Source: Mycolicibacterium neoaurum ATCC 25795 (GTDB taxonomy: Bacteria; Actinomycetota; Actinomycetes; Mycobacteriales; Mycobacteriaceae). From it: a stretch of DNA of 64,000 nt. A program made the position numbers and the translations under genes. Under the pieces are notes generated by a model that worked only from the letters and a program-made list of their open reading frames with translations, was not told where the DNA came from and made no database searches. The stretch is from the NCBI RefSeq assembly GCF_000691525.1, contig NZ_JMDW01000005.1, positions 248,001 through 312,000 on the forward strand. The letters run 5' to 3'. Shown here one piece after another: positions 55,817-64,000 of the stretch (positions are counted from its first letter, which is position 1; each line of letters begins with the position of its first letter).

Positions 55817-57234
55817 CCGCGCCTCTGCTGCGCGCATTGCTCGACGATGACGTCGCCGACGATGACAAGATGATCACCATCGACGGACAATCGCTGTCGC
55901 GCAGACGACTTCGTGACATCGCATCGTCCTTCGGCGCCGAACTGCGCGCCGGCAGCCCCGCCCCGGTGGTGGCCGTCGACGCCGAACCGACGCTGCGCAC
56001 CGTCGTGGCGGTGACCGGCTGTCTGCTCGCCGGCATTCCGGTGGTGCCGGTGCCACCGGACGCCGGACCGGCCGAGGTGAACCACATCCTGGCTGATTCC
56101 GCTGCCACCGTATGGGTCGGCACTGCGCGCCAAGGTGTGGAGCTGCCCGTCGCCGCGCCCGACCTCGACCGGGCATCGACCGCTGAATTGGAACCTGTTG
56201 ACCCGCAGCAGGTTGCGATCATCCTCTACACCTCCGGAACGACCGGCGCACCGAAGGGTGTGCTGTTGAGCCACTATGCGATCGCCGCCGGCCTTGACGG
56301 CCTGGCGCAGGCCTGGGCGTGGACCTCGGCCGATACCGTGGCCCACGGCCTCCCGCTGTTCCACACCCACGGCCTGATCCTCGGCGTGCTGGGATCACTC
56401 CACATCGGCTCCCGTCTGGTCCACACCGGCAAACCGACCCCACAGCGCTACGCCGAGACCGCCGCCACCATGTACTTCGGCGTGCCGACGGTGTGGACCC
56501 GGATCACCCGCGACGAGCCGTCCGCCAGGGCGCTGTCCTCGGCGCGGCTGTTGGTCAGCGGCAGCGCTCCGTTGCCCGTCCCGGTGTTCGAGCGGCTGCG
56601 CGAGCTGACCGGGCACGCCCCGGTCGAGCGGTACGGCATGACCGAGACCATGATCACGCTGAGCACCCGCGCAGACGGTGAGCGACGCCCGGGCTGGGTG
56701 GGCCTGCCGATAGCCGGCGCCCAGACGCGCCTGCGCGCCGACGACGGCAGCCCGGTCCCCCACGACGGCGAATCGATCGGTCGGCTGGAGGTCCGCGGTC
56801 CCATGCTGTTCGACGGATACCTCAATCTGCCCGAGGTCACGGCATCGTGCTGGACCGAGGACGGTTGGTTCGTCACCGGCGACCTGGCCGCGATCGACGA
56901 GCGCGGCTTCCACCGCATCGTGGGTCGGGAATCGGTGGACCTGATCAAGTCCGGCGGCTACCGGATCGGCGCCGGGGAGATCGAGACCTCGCTGCTCGCC
57001 CTGCCCGCGGTCTCCGAGGTGGCAGTGATCGGCGCACCCGATGACGACCTCGGACAGCGCATCATCGCCTTCGTCGTCACCGACTCCCCGGCCGCCGACG
57101 AGGTGCTGGCTGAGGAACTCATCGCACACGTCGCCGAGGACCTGTCCTGGCACAAGCGTCCCCGTGAGATCCGATTCGTCTCGGCCCTGCCGCGCAACGC
57201 GATGGGCAAGATCCAGAAGAAAGCACTGATGTGA
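55813..57234 (+). CDS. Malonyl-CoA synthetase-like acyl-CoA ligase (MatB type)
   Basis: A 473-residue ANL-superfamily ligase. The P-loop is YTSGTTGAPKGVLLSH, the A5 motif is ERYGMTETMITLS (typical of MatB), A7/A8 are TGDLAAIDERGFHRIVGR, and the catalytic Lys is in NAMGKIQKKAL. It would convert malonate (or a close relative) and CoA to malonyl-CoA, feeding fatty acid or polyketide synthesis. It overlaps matC (ATGA) and the thioesterase gene (GTGA). Methylmalonate use cannot be excluded. Confidence 0.86.
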   Translation: MTAPLLRALLDDDVADDDKMITIDGQSLSRRRLRDIASSFGAELRAGSPAPVVAVDAEPTLRTVVAVTGCLLAGIPVVPVPPDAGPAEVNHILADSAATVWVGTARQGVELPVAAPDLDRASTAELEPVDPQQVAIILYTSGTTGAPKGVLLSHYAIAAGLDGLAQAWAWTSADTVAHGLPLFHTHGLILGVLGSLHIGSRLVHTGKPTPQRYAETAATMYFGVPTVWTRITRDEPSARALSSARLLVSGSAPLPVPVFERLRELTGHAPVERYGMTETMITLSTRADGERRPGWVGLPIAGAQTRLRADDGSPVPHDGESIGRLEVRGPMLFDGYLNLPEVTASCWTEDGWFVTGDLAAIDERGFHRIVGRESVDLIKSGGYRIGAGEIETSLLALPAVSEVAVIGAPDDDLGQRIIAFVVTDSPAADEVLAEELIAHVAEDLSWHKRPREIRFVSALPRNAMGKIQKKALM

Positions 57235-57623
57235 GCACCAAGGCACCGGTCGACCACTACGCCCGTCACCTCGGCATCGTCGTCGAGAACTTCGACAACG
57301 GTTCGGCGACCGCGTCACTCACCGTCGGTCCGGAGCACCTGAATCCGCACGGCACGGCACACGGCGCGCTGTTGTTCAGCGTCGTCGGCGCGGCGCTGGC
57401 GGCCGCGGCGAACAATTCCACCCACAGCGGCGTGGTCAGCTCAATCCACATCGACTATCTGGCACCCGCGCACGAAGGCGACGCGTTGGTGGCCTCCGCA
57501 TCGGTCGACGAGCGGCTCGCCCGCGAGGACATCTTCGTCGTACGACTCGTGAACGCCACGGGCGGCACGGTCGCTCGCGCGACCGGCAGGGCCACCCGCC
57601 GCGCCAAACATTCCACTCCGTGA
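57231..57623 (+). CDS. PaaI-like hotdog thioesterase
   Basis: A 130-residue hotdog protein with LNPHGTAHGALLFSVVGAAL, where the HG and following residues mark the PaaI/acyl-CoA thioesterase subgroup. Coupled by overlap to the MatB-like ligase, it may limit build-up of an acyl-CoA or recover CoA. It is the last gene of the operon. The 192 bases downstream are notably AT-rich and hold no gene. Confidence 0.87.
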   Translation: MSTKAPVDHYARHLGIVVENFDNGSATASLTVGPEHLNPHGTAHGALLFSVVGAALAAAANNSTHSGVVSSIHIDYLAPAHEGDALVASASVDERLAREDIFVVRLVNATGGTVARATGRATRRAKHSTP

Positions 57624-57815
57624 CAAACATGGCCGATAAAGCACGCGCAACACGACACGCCGTGTAAGAATTCAATCCGTTATCGAATTGCAGTGTCCGC
57701 TATATTATTTCCCGCTCCGTAAATAAAAGTGGCTTGATTCGTCGAATTGAATTTCCGGCCGAGTACCGGCCGGTGGCGCAGTGACAGATCCGCCGGGATA
57801 CCGGGAAGGAGCGGG

Positions 57816-58229
57816 ATGGTGCGCTCGACGCGAACGCCTGCTCGCCCATTGCTGCTCTCTGTTCTGGTGTTGTCCTGCCTGAGCACCGCCGCCTGCGGTA
57901 TCCGGGTCGAGAACATCGCGGCGCCGGTGCAGCTGCCGGCGGCGACCGGTACGTCGGCGCTGCGCGACCCGGCCGCGAGCGTGATATTGACGCCCTGCAT
58001 TCCGGGCGAAGGGCGACCGCACGCCGTTTCCGAAGTCGGCGTGATGCTCCTCGGCAAAGACCTTTATGCCGTCGATTGCGAACACCGCGTCAATTCCGGC
58101 ACCATTCCCACGGCGCGATCCGATAAAGACGTCAACGCTGATCTCGCGATCACCGACGAATTGGTCAGCGCGGTGTTGGTCGGCACCGGCGGGTTCGGGT
58201 ATCAACCGGTCATCGGCCTGTCGGGCTGA
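57816..58229 (+). CDS. Small predicted lipoprotein in an AT-richer patch
   Basis: A 137-residue protein. The signal sequence LLLSVLVLSCLSTAAC ends in a lipobox, so the Cys at about residue 27 would be lipidated. The mature part has two further Cys residues (LTPCIPG, YAVDCEH), likely a disulfide. No family is recognised. GAAGGAG precedes the ATG. The flanks (57640-57740 and 58330-58500) have clearly lower GC than the rest of the window. Confidence 0.72.
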   Translation: MVRSTRTPARPLLLSVLVLSCLSTAACGIRVENIAAPVQLPAATGTSALRDPAASVILTPCIPGEGRPHAVSEVGVMLLGKDLYAVDCEHRVNSGTIPTARSDKDVNADLAITDELVSAVLVGTGGFGYQPVIGLSG

Positions 58230-58513
58230 GCTCCGTCGATCCGCCGTGATTGCCGACCGTTGCGGCCGGAGCGTGTGAAGTTGCCGCACGACGCCGTCAT
58301 CCAGTACGCGCCGAATGTGCTGGGATTGTGCCGTCCGGCGCAATTATTGACCTGCGGCGGCAGCGCAATGCGAGTTGCAGATGACAAAAACCCTGGTCGT
58401 TCACGTGAAAACCAGCAAACGCCGCTACCGCGGCCATGCTAGGCTCAAGTTAGCTGACTTCCGCGAGATCGGGTGTCAGCTATGTGTCGGGGGACGAAAC
58501 GAGGTATTAGCTG

Positions 58514-58696
58514 ATGCCGAGCGATAGCGCATCGAGGCCGGCGGCCGCCGCAACCGAGGCCGCCGCGGCCACCGTGAGCGCCGTGGATGTCATCAGTTGC
58601 AGCCGCCTCGGCCGCACCGCAAATCCGCCGACCCGGTCGATCCTGGACTGGTGGCGGTCGCGCCGAAATCGCTACGACGCAGTCAGCGGCGCCTGA
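58514..58696 (+). CDS. Possible small protein, 60 residues
   Basis: An Ala-rich N-terminus, then LGRTANPPTRSILDWWRSRRNRYDAV. GAGG lies 11 bases before the ATG, and TGCTAGGCT at about 58437-58445 could be a -10 element. There is no similarity I recognise, and the 3' end overlaps the convergent DUF3618 gene by 14 bases. The 284 bases between the lipoprotein gene and this one hold nothing else I can support. Treat as tentative. Confidence 0.35.
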   Translation: MPSDSASRPAAAATEAAAATVSAVDVISCSRLGRTANPPTRSILDWWRSRRNRYDAVSGA

Positions 58697-58910
58697 TCCC
58701 GCGGATCACCAGCACCACCACGACCACGCCGACACCGGCCAGCGACACCAGCACCGGCGGCTTCGTCACGAACGCCAGCGCCTTGGCCTTGGCATCATCG
58801 GCCAGCCGCTGGGGGTTCGCGCGCACGGCCAGTGAGTCCACCGTCGCCGCCAGTTGATCACGAGCCTGGTCGATGTCCTTCTTGATCGCCTCGGGATCCC
58901 GATCAGCCAC
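58683..58910 (-). CDS. DUF3618 small membrane protein (Rv2520c-like)
   Basis: A 75-residue protein with an N-terminal amphipathic helix (DPEAIKKDIDQARDQLAATVDSLA), a linker, and one C-terminal membrane helix (VLVSLAGVGVVVVVLVIRG) followed by a basic tail. The GTG at 58910 is chosen because GGAGGAC lies five bases upstream and it gives the same length as the M. tuberculosis protein; the ATG at 58922 would place that Shine-Dalgarno inside the gene. The function is unknown. Confidence 0.85.
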   Translation of the reverse strand: MADRDPEAIKKDIDQARDQLAATVDSLAVRANPQRLADDAKAKALAFVTKPPVLVSLAGVGVVVVVLVIRGIRRR

Positions 58911-59002
58911 TGTGTCCTCCATGTCGTCGGCGTACCGAATTACCCTAGAGCAGCCGGAGCCAACCACGTTGCCCCGGTCGATAAAGAAAGGCGTATCCAG
59001 GC

Positions 59003-59476
59003 ATGGCACAGACCCCTCGGCTGGCAGTCGGCGACAAGGCACCGGACTTCAGCCTCCCCGACGCCGACGGCAACACCGTCGCGTTGTCCGACTTCGCGGG
59101 CCGCAAGGTGATCGTGTACTTCTACCCGGCCGCGTCCACGCCCGGCTGCACCAAGCAGGCCTGCGATTTCCGGGACAGCCTGGCGGAACTCAACGAGGCG
59201 GGTCTGGACGTCGTCGGCATCTCACCCGACAAGCCCGAGAAGCTGGCAAAGTTCCGCGACGCCGAGGGACTGACGTTCCCGCTGCTGTCGGATCCGGACA
59301 AGAAGGTGTTGACCGCCTGGGGCGCTTTCGGCGAGAAGAGCATGTACGGCAAGACCGTGCAGGGCGTCATCCGCTCGACGTTCCTGGTCGACGAGAACGG
59401 CGTCATCGAGGTGGCCCAGTACAACGTCAAGGCCACCGGTCACGTGGCCAAGCTGCGCCGCGACCTATCGGTCTGA
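59003..59476 (+). CDS. bcp: Thioredoxin-dependent peroxiredoxin (BCP/PrxQ family)
   Basis: A 157-residue peroxiredoxin that reduces hydroperoxides. The active site reads YFYPAASTPGCTKQACDFRD, with peroxidatic Cys49 and resolving Cys54 in the alpha2-helix arrangement of atypical 2-Cys PrxQ enzymes. It corresponds to Rv2521. Its last 12 bases overlap the 3' end of the convergent peptidase gene, leaving no room for a terminator outside coding sequence. Confidence 0.95.
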   Translation: MAQTPRLAVGDKAPDFSLPDADGNTVALSDFAGRKVIVYFYPAASTPGCTKQACDFRDSLAELNEAGLDVVGISPDKPEKLAKFRDAEGLTFPLLSDPDKKVLTAWGAFGEKSMYGKTVQGVIRSTFLVDENGVIEVAQYNVKATGHVAKLRRDLSV

Positions 59477-60799
59477 GCCCAGGGCTTTCAGGAAGAGGGC
59501 CTCTGATATCGCGGCGCGCTCCAACACGCCAAGGTCCAGGCTCTCGTTGATACTGTGCGCCTGGGTGCCGGGATCCTCCACTCCGGTGACCAGGATCTCG
59601 GCATCCGGGAAGGCCGCGGCGAACTCGGCGATGAACGGGATCGACCCGCCCATGCCCATATCGATGGGCTCGCGACCCCATGCGGTGCGGAACGCCTGCC
59701 GGGCCGCCTCGTACACCGGTCCCGTGGCATCGATGGCATACGGCTGACCGATATCACCGGGGGTCACCGTGACCCGGGCGCCCCACGGCGCGTGCGCCTG
59801 CAGGTGTCGGGTCAGCGCGGCGAGGTGTTCGCGGGCGTCCCCACCGGGGGCCACCCGCATGCTCACCTTTGCCCGGGCGCTGGGCACCAACGTGTTGGAC
59901 GCCTTGGCGATCGGGGTGGTGTCGATCCCGATCACCGTGATCGCCGGACGTGCCCACATCCGTTGCACCACCGGTCCCGACCCGATCTGCTGCACCCCGT
60001 CGAGCAGGCCGGAATCCGCGCGCACCCGTTCGTCGCTGAACTCGACGTCGGCGGCCGCGGCTTCGTACAGTCCCTCGACGGCGACATTGCCCTGATCGTC
60101 GTGCAGGGTGGCAAGCAGTCGCACCAACGCACTGAGTGCGTCGGGCACGACCCCGCCCCACAGCCCGGAGTGCAGACCGTGATCCAGCGTCGACACCTCC
60201 ACGACACAGTCGGCGAGACCGCGCAGCGAGACCGTCAGCGCCGGGATGTCGACAGCCCAGTTGTCGGAGTCGGCGATGATGATGACATCGGCGGTCAGCA
60301 GGTCATGATGTGCCGCCAACAACGCCGTCAGAGATGGCGAGCCGGACTCCTCCTCGCCCTCGACGAACACCGTGACGCCCACGGGGAGTTCGTCCCCGAA
60401 GGCCCGGATGGCCGCCAGATGTGTTGCGATACCGGCCTTGTCGTCGGCGGTGCCGCGGCCGTAGAGCCGACCGTCACGCTCGGTGGGTTCGAACGGCGGC
60501 GAGTGCCATTGCGTCGCGTCACCCTCGGGTTGCACATCGTGGTGGGCGTACAGCAGCACCGTCGGTGCCCCCTCGGGTGCCGGGCGACGGGCGATCACGG
60601 CGGGGGCGCCGCCTTCGGCAACGATCTGGATATCGTCGAAACCGGCCTGCGACAACAACGTTGCCGTCAGCTCGGCAATGCGGTGCACCTCGGGCCTGCG
60701 GGCCGGGTCAGCCCACACCGACTCGATGCGGACCAGATCCTCCAGATCGGCCCGCACCGAGGGCAACAACTCACGGACACGCGCGGCAACATCGGTCAT
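59465..60799 (-). CDS. M20-family dipeptidase
   Basis: A 444-residue zinc peptidase. The metal and catalytic motifs are LLYAHHDVQP, LYGRGTADDKAG and VEGEEESGSPS, plus the lid-domain His in STLDHGLHSGLWGG. It resembles Rv2522c and carnosinase-like dipeptidases. It is cytoplasmic, as there is no signal peptide. A 63-base palindromic element lies between its start and the acpS stop. Confidence 0.93.
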   Translation of the reverse strand: MTDVAARVRELLPSVRADLEDLVRIESVWADPARRPEVHRIAELTATLLSQAGFDDIQIVAEGGAPAVIARRPAPEGAPTVLLYAHHDVQPEGDATQWHSPPFEPTERDGRLYGRGTADDKAGIATHLAAIRAFGDELPVGVTVFVEGEEESGSPSLTALLAAHHDLLTADVIIIADSDNWAVDIPALTVSLRGLADCVVEVSTLDHGLHSGLWGGVVPDALSALVRLLATLHDDQGNVAVEGLYEAAAADVEFSDERVRADSGLLDGVQQIGSGPVVQRMWARPAITVIGIDTTPIAKASNTLVPSARAKVSMRVAPGGDAREHLAALTRHLQAHAPWGARVTVTPGDIGQPYAIDATGPVYEAARQAFRTAWGREPIDMGMGGSIPFIAEFAAAFPDAEILVTGVEDPGTQAHSINESLDLGVLERAAISEALFLKALGSDR

Positions 60800-60828
60800 G
60801 GCTCAAGGCTAGTCCGCTGCCGTCGCCG

Positions 60829-60891
60829 CGCGAGCGTGCACAAACTCCCGCCCGCGAGCGGCGTGTCCGGCAGCAGACACGCACGCTCGCG
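60829..60891. repeat. Dispersed 63-base palindromic element, copy B2 (inverted relative to B1)
   Basis: Complementary ends CGCGAGCGTGC and GCACGCTCGCG flank a centre that includes GTGTCCGGCAGCAGACAC. The element is the inverted counterpart of 2716-2778 (52 of 63 positions, no gaps). It lies between the acpS stop and the peptidase start, where it could end the fas-acpS transcript. Confidence 0.75.
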
Positions 60892-60903
60892 GGAAACGGG
60901 AGA

Positions 60904-61293
60904 TCAGGCCTCGAGGATGGCCACCGCCGCAGCGGTATCCGCCTCGTGGGTCAGCGACAGATGAATCGTCACGTCCTTGAGGTGCTCGGCGATCGCACCG
61001 GTCAGGCGCACCTTGGGCCGACCCCACATATCGGTGACCACCTCGATATCGCGGTGGATCCCCTCGGGCAGCATCGGCCGCTTGGAGAACCGCGACCCCG
61101 ACCAGGCCTTGATCACGGCCTCCTTGGCCGCCCACCGCGCCGCGAGGTGACGCGCCGCCGACGAACTCTTGTCCGCGGCGTCGCGCCTCTCCCCCGGTGT
61201 GAACGTCTCGGCGAAGACCGTTCCCGGCTGATCGACCTGCTCGGCGAAATCCGGTATCGAGACCAGGTCGATCCCTACTCCAACGATGCCCAT
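60904..61293 (-). CDS. acpS: Holo-[acyl-carrier-protein] synthase
   Basis: A 129-residue phosphopantetheinyl transferase that attaches the cofactor arm to the ACP domain of FAS-I. MGIVGVGIDLVSIPDF holds the Mg-binding Asp and RWAAKEAVIKAW the catalytic Glu/Lys. It is nearly identical to the M. tuberculosis protein over its whole length. The ATG at 61293 is the family start; a GTG at 61326 overlapping the fas stop (GTGA) would add 11 residues. It lies directly downstream of fas, as in all mycobacteria. Confidence 0.95.
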   Translation of the reverse strand: MGIVGVGIDLVSIPDFAEQVDQPGTVFAETFTPGERRDAADKSSSAARHLAARWAAKEAVIKAWSGSRFSKRPMLPEGIHRDIEVVTDMWGRPKVRLTGAIAEHLKDVTIHLSLTHEADTAAAVAILEA

Positions 61294-61322
61294 TCCGGAA
61301 ACGGTATCCGACGTCTGCTCGC

Positions 61323-64000
61323 TCACTTCGCGTAGTGGTTGTCAGCGCCGAGGCGCGCCTCGGGATCGAGCAGCATCGCCGCTTCCTGAGGCTTCTCCGG
61401 CCCGTCCCCGCCGAAGCGGCGATCGGCCGGCTTCTCGTACAGCGCGGGTCCGCCGGCGATGGCCGACGCCAACCGATGCTGGCCGTCCAGCACACGGGCG
61501 TTGGCCCGGGCCTGGTAATCGGCCCGCTGATCGGCGGGCAGGGCCGCCAGCAGCGCCTGCGGGTGCACCAGCGCCACCAGACCGGACACGTGCCCGAAGC
61601 CCAGACTGGTCACCAGACCGGCCTTGATCGGGAACTTCTCACCCAGGTGCAGCGGCTCACGCAGCCACACGAAGTGCTTGGCGTGGTCCAGCTCGCTGTC
61701 GACGCAATCCAGGCTGCGGTTCGGCGGGATGACACCGTCGCGCAGGATCTGGCACAGGCCCATCATCTGGAAGGCCGCCGCGCCGCCCTTGGCGTGCCCG
61801 GTGAGGCTCTTCTGGCTGACCACGAACAGCGGCGCGCCCTTGGACCTGCCCATCGAGGCGGCGAGCCGCTCATGCAGCTCGGTCTCGTTGGGATCGTTTG
61901 CCAGCGTGGAGGTGTCGTGCTTGGAGATCACCGCGATGTCATCGGCGCCGACGCCCAGCTTGGCCAGCGAACGGGCCAAGCGGGACTGCGTGCCGCCGAG
62001 ACCGGATGCCAGCGCACCGAGGCCGGGAGCCGGGATCGAGGTGTGCACACCGTCACCGAAGGAGGAGGCGTAGCCCACCACGGCGAGCACCGGCAGACCC
62101 ATCTGGACCGCGAGGTCGCCTCGCGTCAGCAGAATCGTTCCGCCACCCTGGGATTCGACGAATCCGAGGCGCCGACGATCGTTGGCGCGGGAGAACTTCG
62201 AATCGCTGATCCCCTTGGCGCGCATGACCTCAGTATCGGCGGTGGCCGACATGTCACCGAAGCCGGTGACGGCCTCCAGCGTCAGGTCGTCGTATCCGCC
62301 GGCGACCACGAAATCGGCCTTACCCAGCTTGATCTTGTCGACGCCCTCCTCGACCGACACCGCCGCCGTCGCGCAGGCCGCGACCGGGTGGATCATCGAG
62401 CCGTAGCTGCCGATGTAGGACTGCACGACATGGCCGGCGAAGACGTTCGGCAGCACCTCCTGCAGGATGTCGTTCGGCTTGCTCTGACCCAGCAGGTTGC
62501 CGTGGAACATCCGCTGCATGGACGTCAGCCCACCGATACCGGTGCCCTGCGTGCAGGCCACCAGGCTCGGATGCACCCAGCGCATCAGCTCGGCCGGGGT
62601 GAAGCCCGCGGTCAGGAACGCGTCCACCGTGGTGACCAGGTTCCACAACGCGAGGCGATCGACCGAACTCGCCATGTCCTGGCTGACGCCGTACACGGTC
62701 GGGTCGAACCCGGTCGGCACCTGCGCGCCGACCGTGCGGGACATCTTGGCCTTGCGCGGCACCCGGATCTCGGTGCCCGCCTTGCGGGTCACCAGCCAGT
62801 CACCACTGTCGGGGACCGGCGCGATCACGGTGTGTTCCGGATCGGACTGGGCGAAACCACGCGCGTCGCTCTCCGAGGACACCACGAAGCTGAAGTCCTT
62901 GTCGAGGAACACCGAAACCAGCAGCGGTGTGGTGTGATCCGCGGTGATCGCACCATCGTCGATGAACTCGCGGATACCGACCTTGGCCACCACGGCGTCG
63001 TGGTAGCGCTCGACCAGTTCGGATTCGTCGACCAGGTCACCGGTCTCGGTGTCGTACCAGCCCGGCTTGGGATCGTCTTCCCACTTGACCATTCCGGTGG
63101 TCCAGGCCAGTTCCAGGACGCCGGCCGCGGACAGTTCGCCGTCGACCTCCATCTCGAAGCGGGTCCGCGACGAACCATACGGGCCGAGTTCGGCACCACC
63201 GACGATGACGACCATATCGGCCGGATCGACGTCCAGATCGTCCCAGGCCGGAGCCGGGGCCGCCTGGTAGCCGCGCGGCGGCGAGGGCAGCGCCCGGATG
63301 GTCCCGGCCTCGTCCTCGTCATCCTCGTCGGAACCGGCCGAGGCCATTTCCTCACGAGCCTTGGCGGCCAACTCCGCCATGTCGATCTCGATCTCGCCGA
63401 GGCCGCCGGTCATGTCGACCTGGATCGGCTCACGCGCGGCGGCGACCTTGGAGTTGATATCGCACAGCGACAACAACATCGAGGCCATCTCTTCGGTCGT
63501 GTAGGTGGTCAGACCCGCCTCTTCCACCGCGCCGACGATCGCGTCGTTGTGACCCATCAGGCCGGTGCCCTTGGTCCAGCCGATCAACGCGTGCGCCAGC
63601 GAAACCCGCTGGCTCCACGAGGATTCGGCCTTCCACCGGGTGACGACGGCGTCGAGGGCCGCCTTGGCCTCGCCGTAGGCGCCGTCCCCGCCGAACATGC
63701 CGCGGTTGGGCGAACCCGGCAGCACGACGTGCAGGCGGGAGGCGATATCGCGCTCGGAGCCGATGTGCGACAGGCCGGCGATGAGCCGCTGCACGGCCCA
63801 CAGCAAGACCTTCATCTCCATCTCGGAGCGCGCACCCGCCTCCGACAGGTCCCCGCTGACCCGCGGTGCGGCGAACGGGAACAGCAGCGTCGGGTTCTGC
63901 GCGTCCTTGAGGTGGATGGCCTTGGGCCCCAGGTTCTCGGTCTGCTCGCTGCCGACCCACTCGACCAATGCGTCGATATCGGCGTAGGAGGCCATGTTGG
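61323..64000 (-). CDS. fas: Type I fatty acid synthase, C-terminal part (partial)
   Basis: The last 892 or so codons of the multifunctional FAS-I (about 3000 residues in mycobacteria); the 5' part lies beyond the window. The region covers the end of the ketoreductase area and the ketosynthase domain. VAACATAAVSVEEG holds the catalytic Cys, and KHDTSTLANDPNE and KSLTGHAKGG the two His residues. It makes the C16-C26 acyl-CoAs used for phospholipids and mycolates. An internal ATG at 63995 is not the start. Confidence 0.97.
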   Translation of the reverse strand, partial: NMASYADIDALVEWVGSEQTENLGPKAIHLKDAQNPTLLFPFAAPRVSGDLSEAGARSEMEMKVLLWAVQRLIAGLSHIGSERDIASRLHVVLPGSPNRGMFGGDGAYGEAKAALDAVVTRWKAESSWSQRVSLAHALIGWTKGTGLMGHNDAIVGAVEEAGLTTYTTEEMASMLLSLCDINSKVAAAREPIQVDMTGGLGEIEIDMAELAAKAREEMASAGSDEDDEDEAGTIRALPSPPRGYQAAPAPAWDDLDVDPADMVVIVGGAELGPYGSSRTRFEMEVDGELSAAGVLELAWTTGMVKWEDDPKPGWYDTETGDLVDESELVERYHDAVVAKVGIREFIDDGAITADHTTPLLVSVFLDKDFSFVVSSESDARGFAQSDPEHTVIAPVPDSGDWLVTRKAGTEIRVPRKAKMSRTVGAQVPTGFDPTVYGVSQDMASSVDRLALWNLVTTVDAFLTAGFTPAELMRWVHPSLVACTQGTGIGGLTSMQRMFHGNLLGQSKPNDILQEVLPNVFAGHVVQSYIGSYGSMIHPVAACATAAVSVEEGVDKIKLGKADFVVAGGYDDLTLEAVTGFGDMSATADTEVMRAKGISDSKFSRANDRRRLGFVESQGGGTILLTRGDLAVQMGLPVLAVVGYASSFGDGVHTSIPAPGLGALASGLGGTQSRLARSLAKLGVGADDIAVISKHDTSTLANDPNETELHERLAASMGRSKGAPLFVVSQKSLTGHAKGGAAAFQMMGLCQILRDGVIPPNRSLDCVDSELDHAKHFVWLREPLHLGEKFPIKAGLVTSLGFGHVSGLVALVHPQALLAALPADQRADYQARANARVLDGQHRLASAIAGGPALYEKPADRRFGGDGPEKPQEAAMLLDPEARLGADNHYAK

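Overview
The window is chromosomal DNA of a high-GC actinobacterium, almost certainly a mycobacterium, probably an environmental fast grower (Mycolicibacterium type). The evidence is a type I fatty acid synthase next to acpS, a mycolate-precursor reductase (cmrA), an LdtMt2-type L,D-transpeptidase, PlsB2/PlsC with a WS/DGAT, trHbO, the 180-kDa-class NAD glutamate dehydrogenase, and a gene order that, from memory, follows M. tuberculosis Rv2466c to Rv2524c with insertions. No insertion sequence, prophage or CRISPR array was seen, and no gene-free stretch exceeds 300 bases.

Layout. 1-4.6 kb: first codons of a DsbA-like oxidoreductase, pepN, two HNH proteins and a pair linked to the respiratory supercomplex (CtaJ and a DUF5130 protein). 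4.7-15.1 kb: glbO-aglA, then leftward Rv2474c-like, thioesterase, gdh, ettA and ssbB. 15.3-24.5 kb: a stand-alone PknB-like PASTA kinase, a CopD/CtaG membrane protein and the overlapping lipid genes WS/DGAT-plsC-plsB2. 24.6-32.4 kb is the accessory part: a PD-(D/E)XK nuclease beside tRNA-Arg, a STAS protein divergent from a bacteriophytochrome-SpoIIE phosphatase, a small monooxygenase, a methyltransferase, and a 1090-residue Gly/Ala-rich secreted protein. 32.6-43.4 kb: echA14 and the leftward branched-chain acyl-CoA operon accD1-accA1-fadE19-maoC-citE-bkdA-bkdB-bkdC, divergent from a TetR gene with two palindromic operators between them. 43.4-53.5 kb: MmpS-like protein, MFS exporter, cmrA, HerA-like ATPase, orn, tRNA-His, a lipoprotein, an SDR, a DUF899/SRPBCC pair, ldtB and tRNA-Lys. 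53.6-57.6 kb: an IclR-controlled malonate-type cluster (matC-like, matB-like, hotdog thioesterase). 57.8-64 kb: a small lipoprotein in an AT-richer patch, a DUF3618 protein, bcp, an M20 peptidase, acpS and the 3' end of fas.

The most unusual system is the light-sensing module at 25.3-28.5 kb. The phytochrome gene has no ATG, GTG or TTG upstream of its conserved chromophore-attachment region. A strong Shine-Dalgarno points to an ATT start, which restores Cys26 and the EPIHIPGS-type motif. Its output is a SpoIIE/PP2C phosphatase, and a STAS anti-anti-sigma protein is encoded divergently, suggesting light-controlled sigma-factor partner switching. Two families of short palindromic elements (49 and 63 bases), four convergent gene pairs whose stop codons overlap at CTAG/CTAA, and a 32-base tandem duplication are structures that gene calling alone does not reveal.
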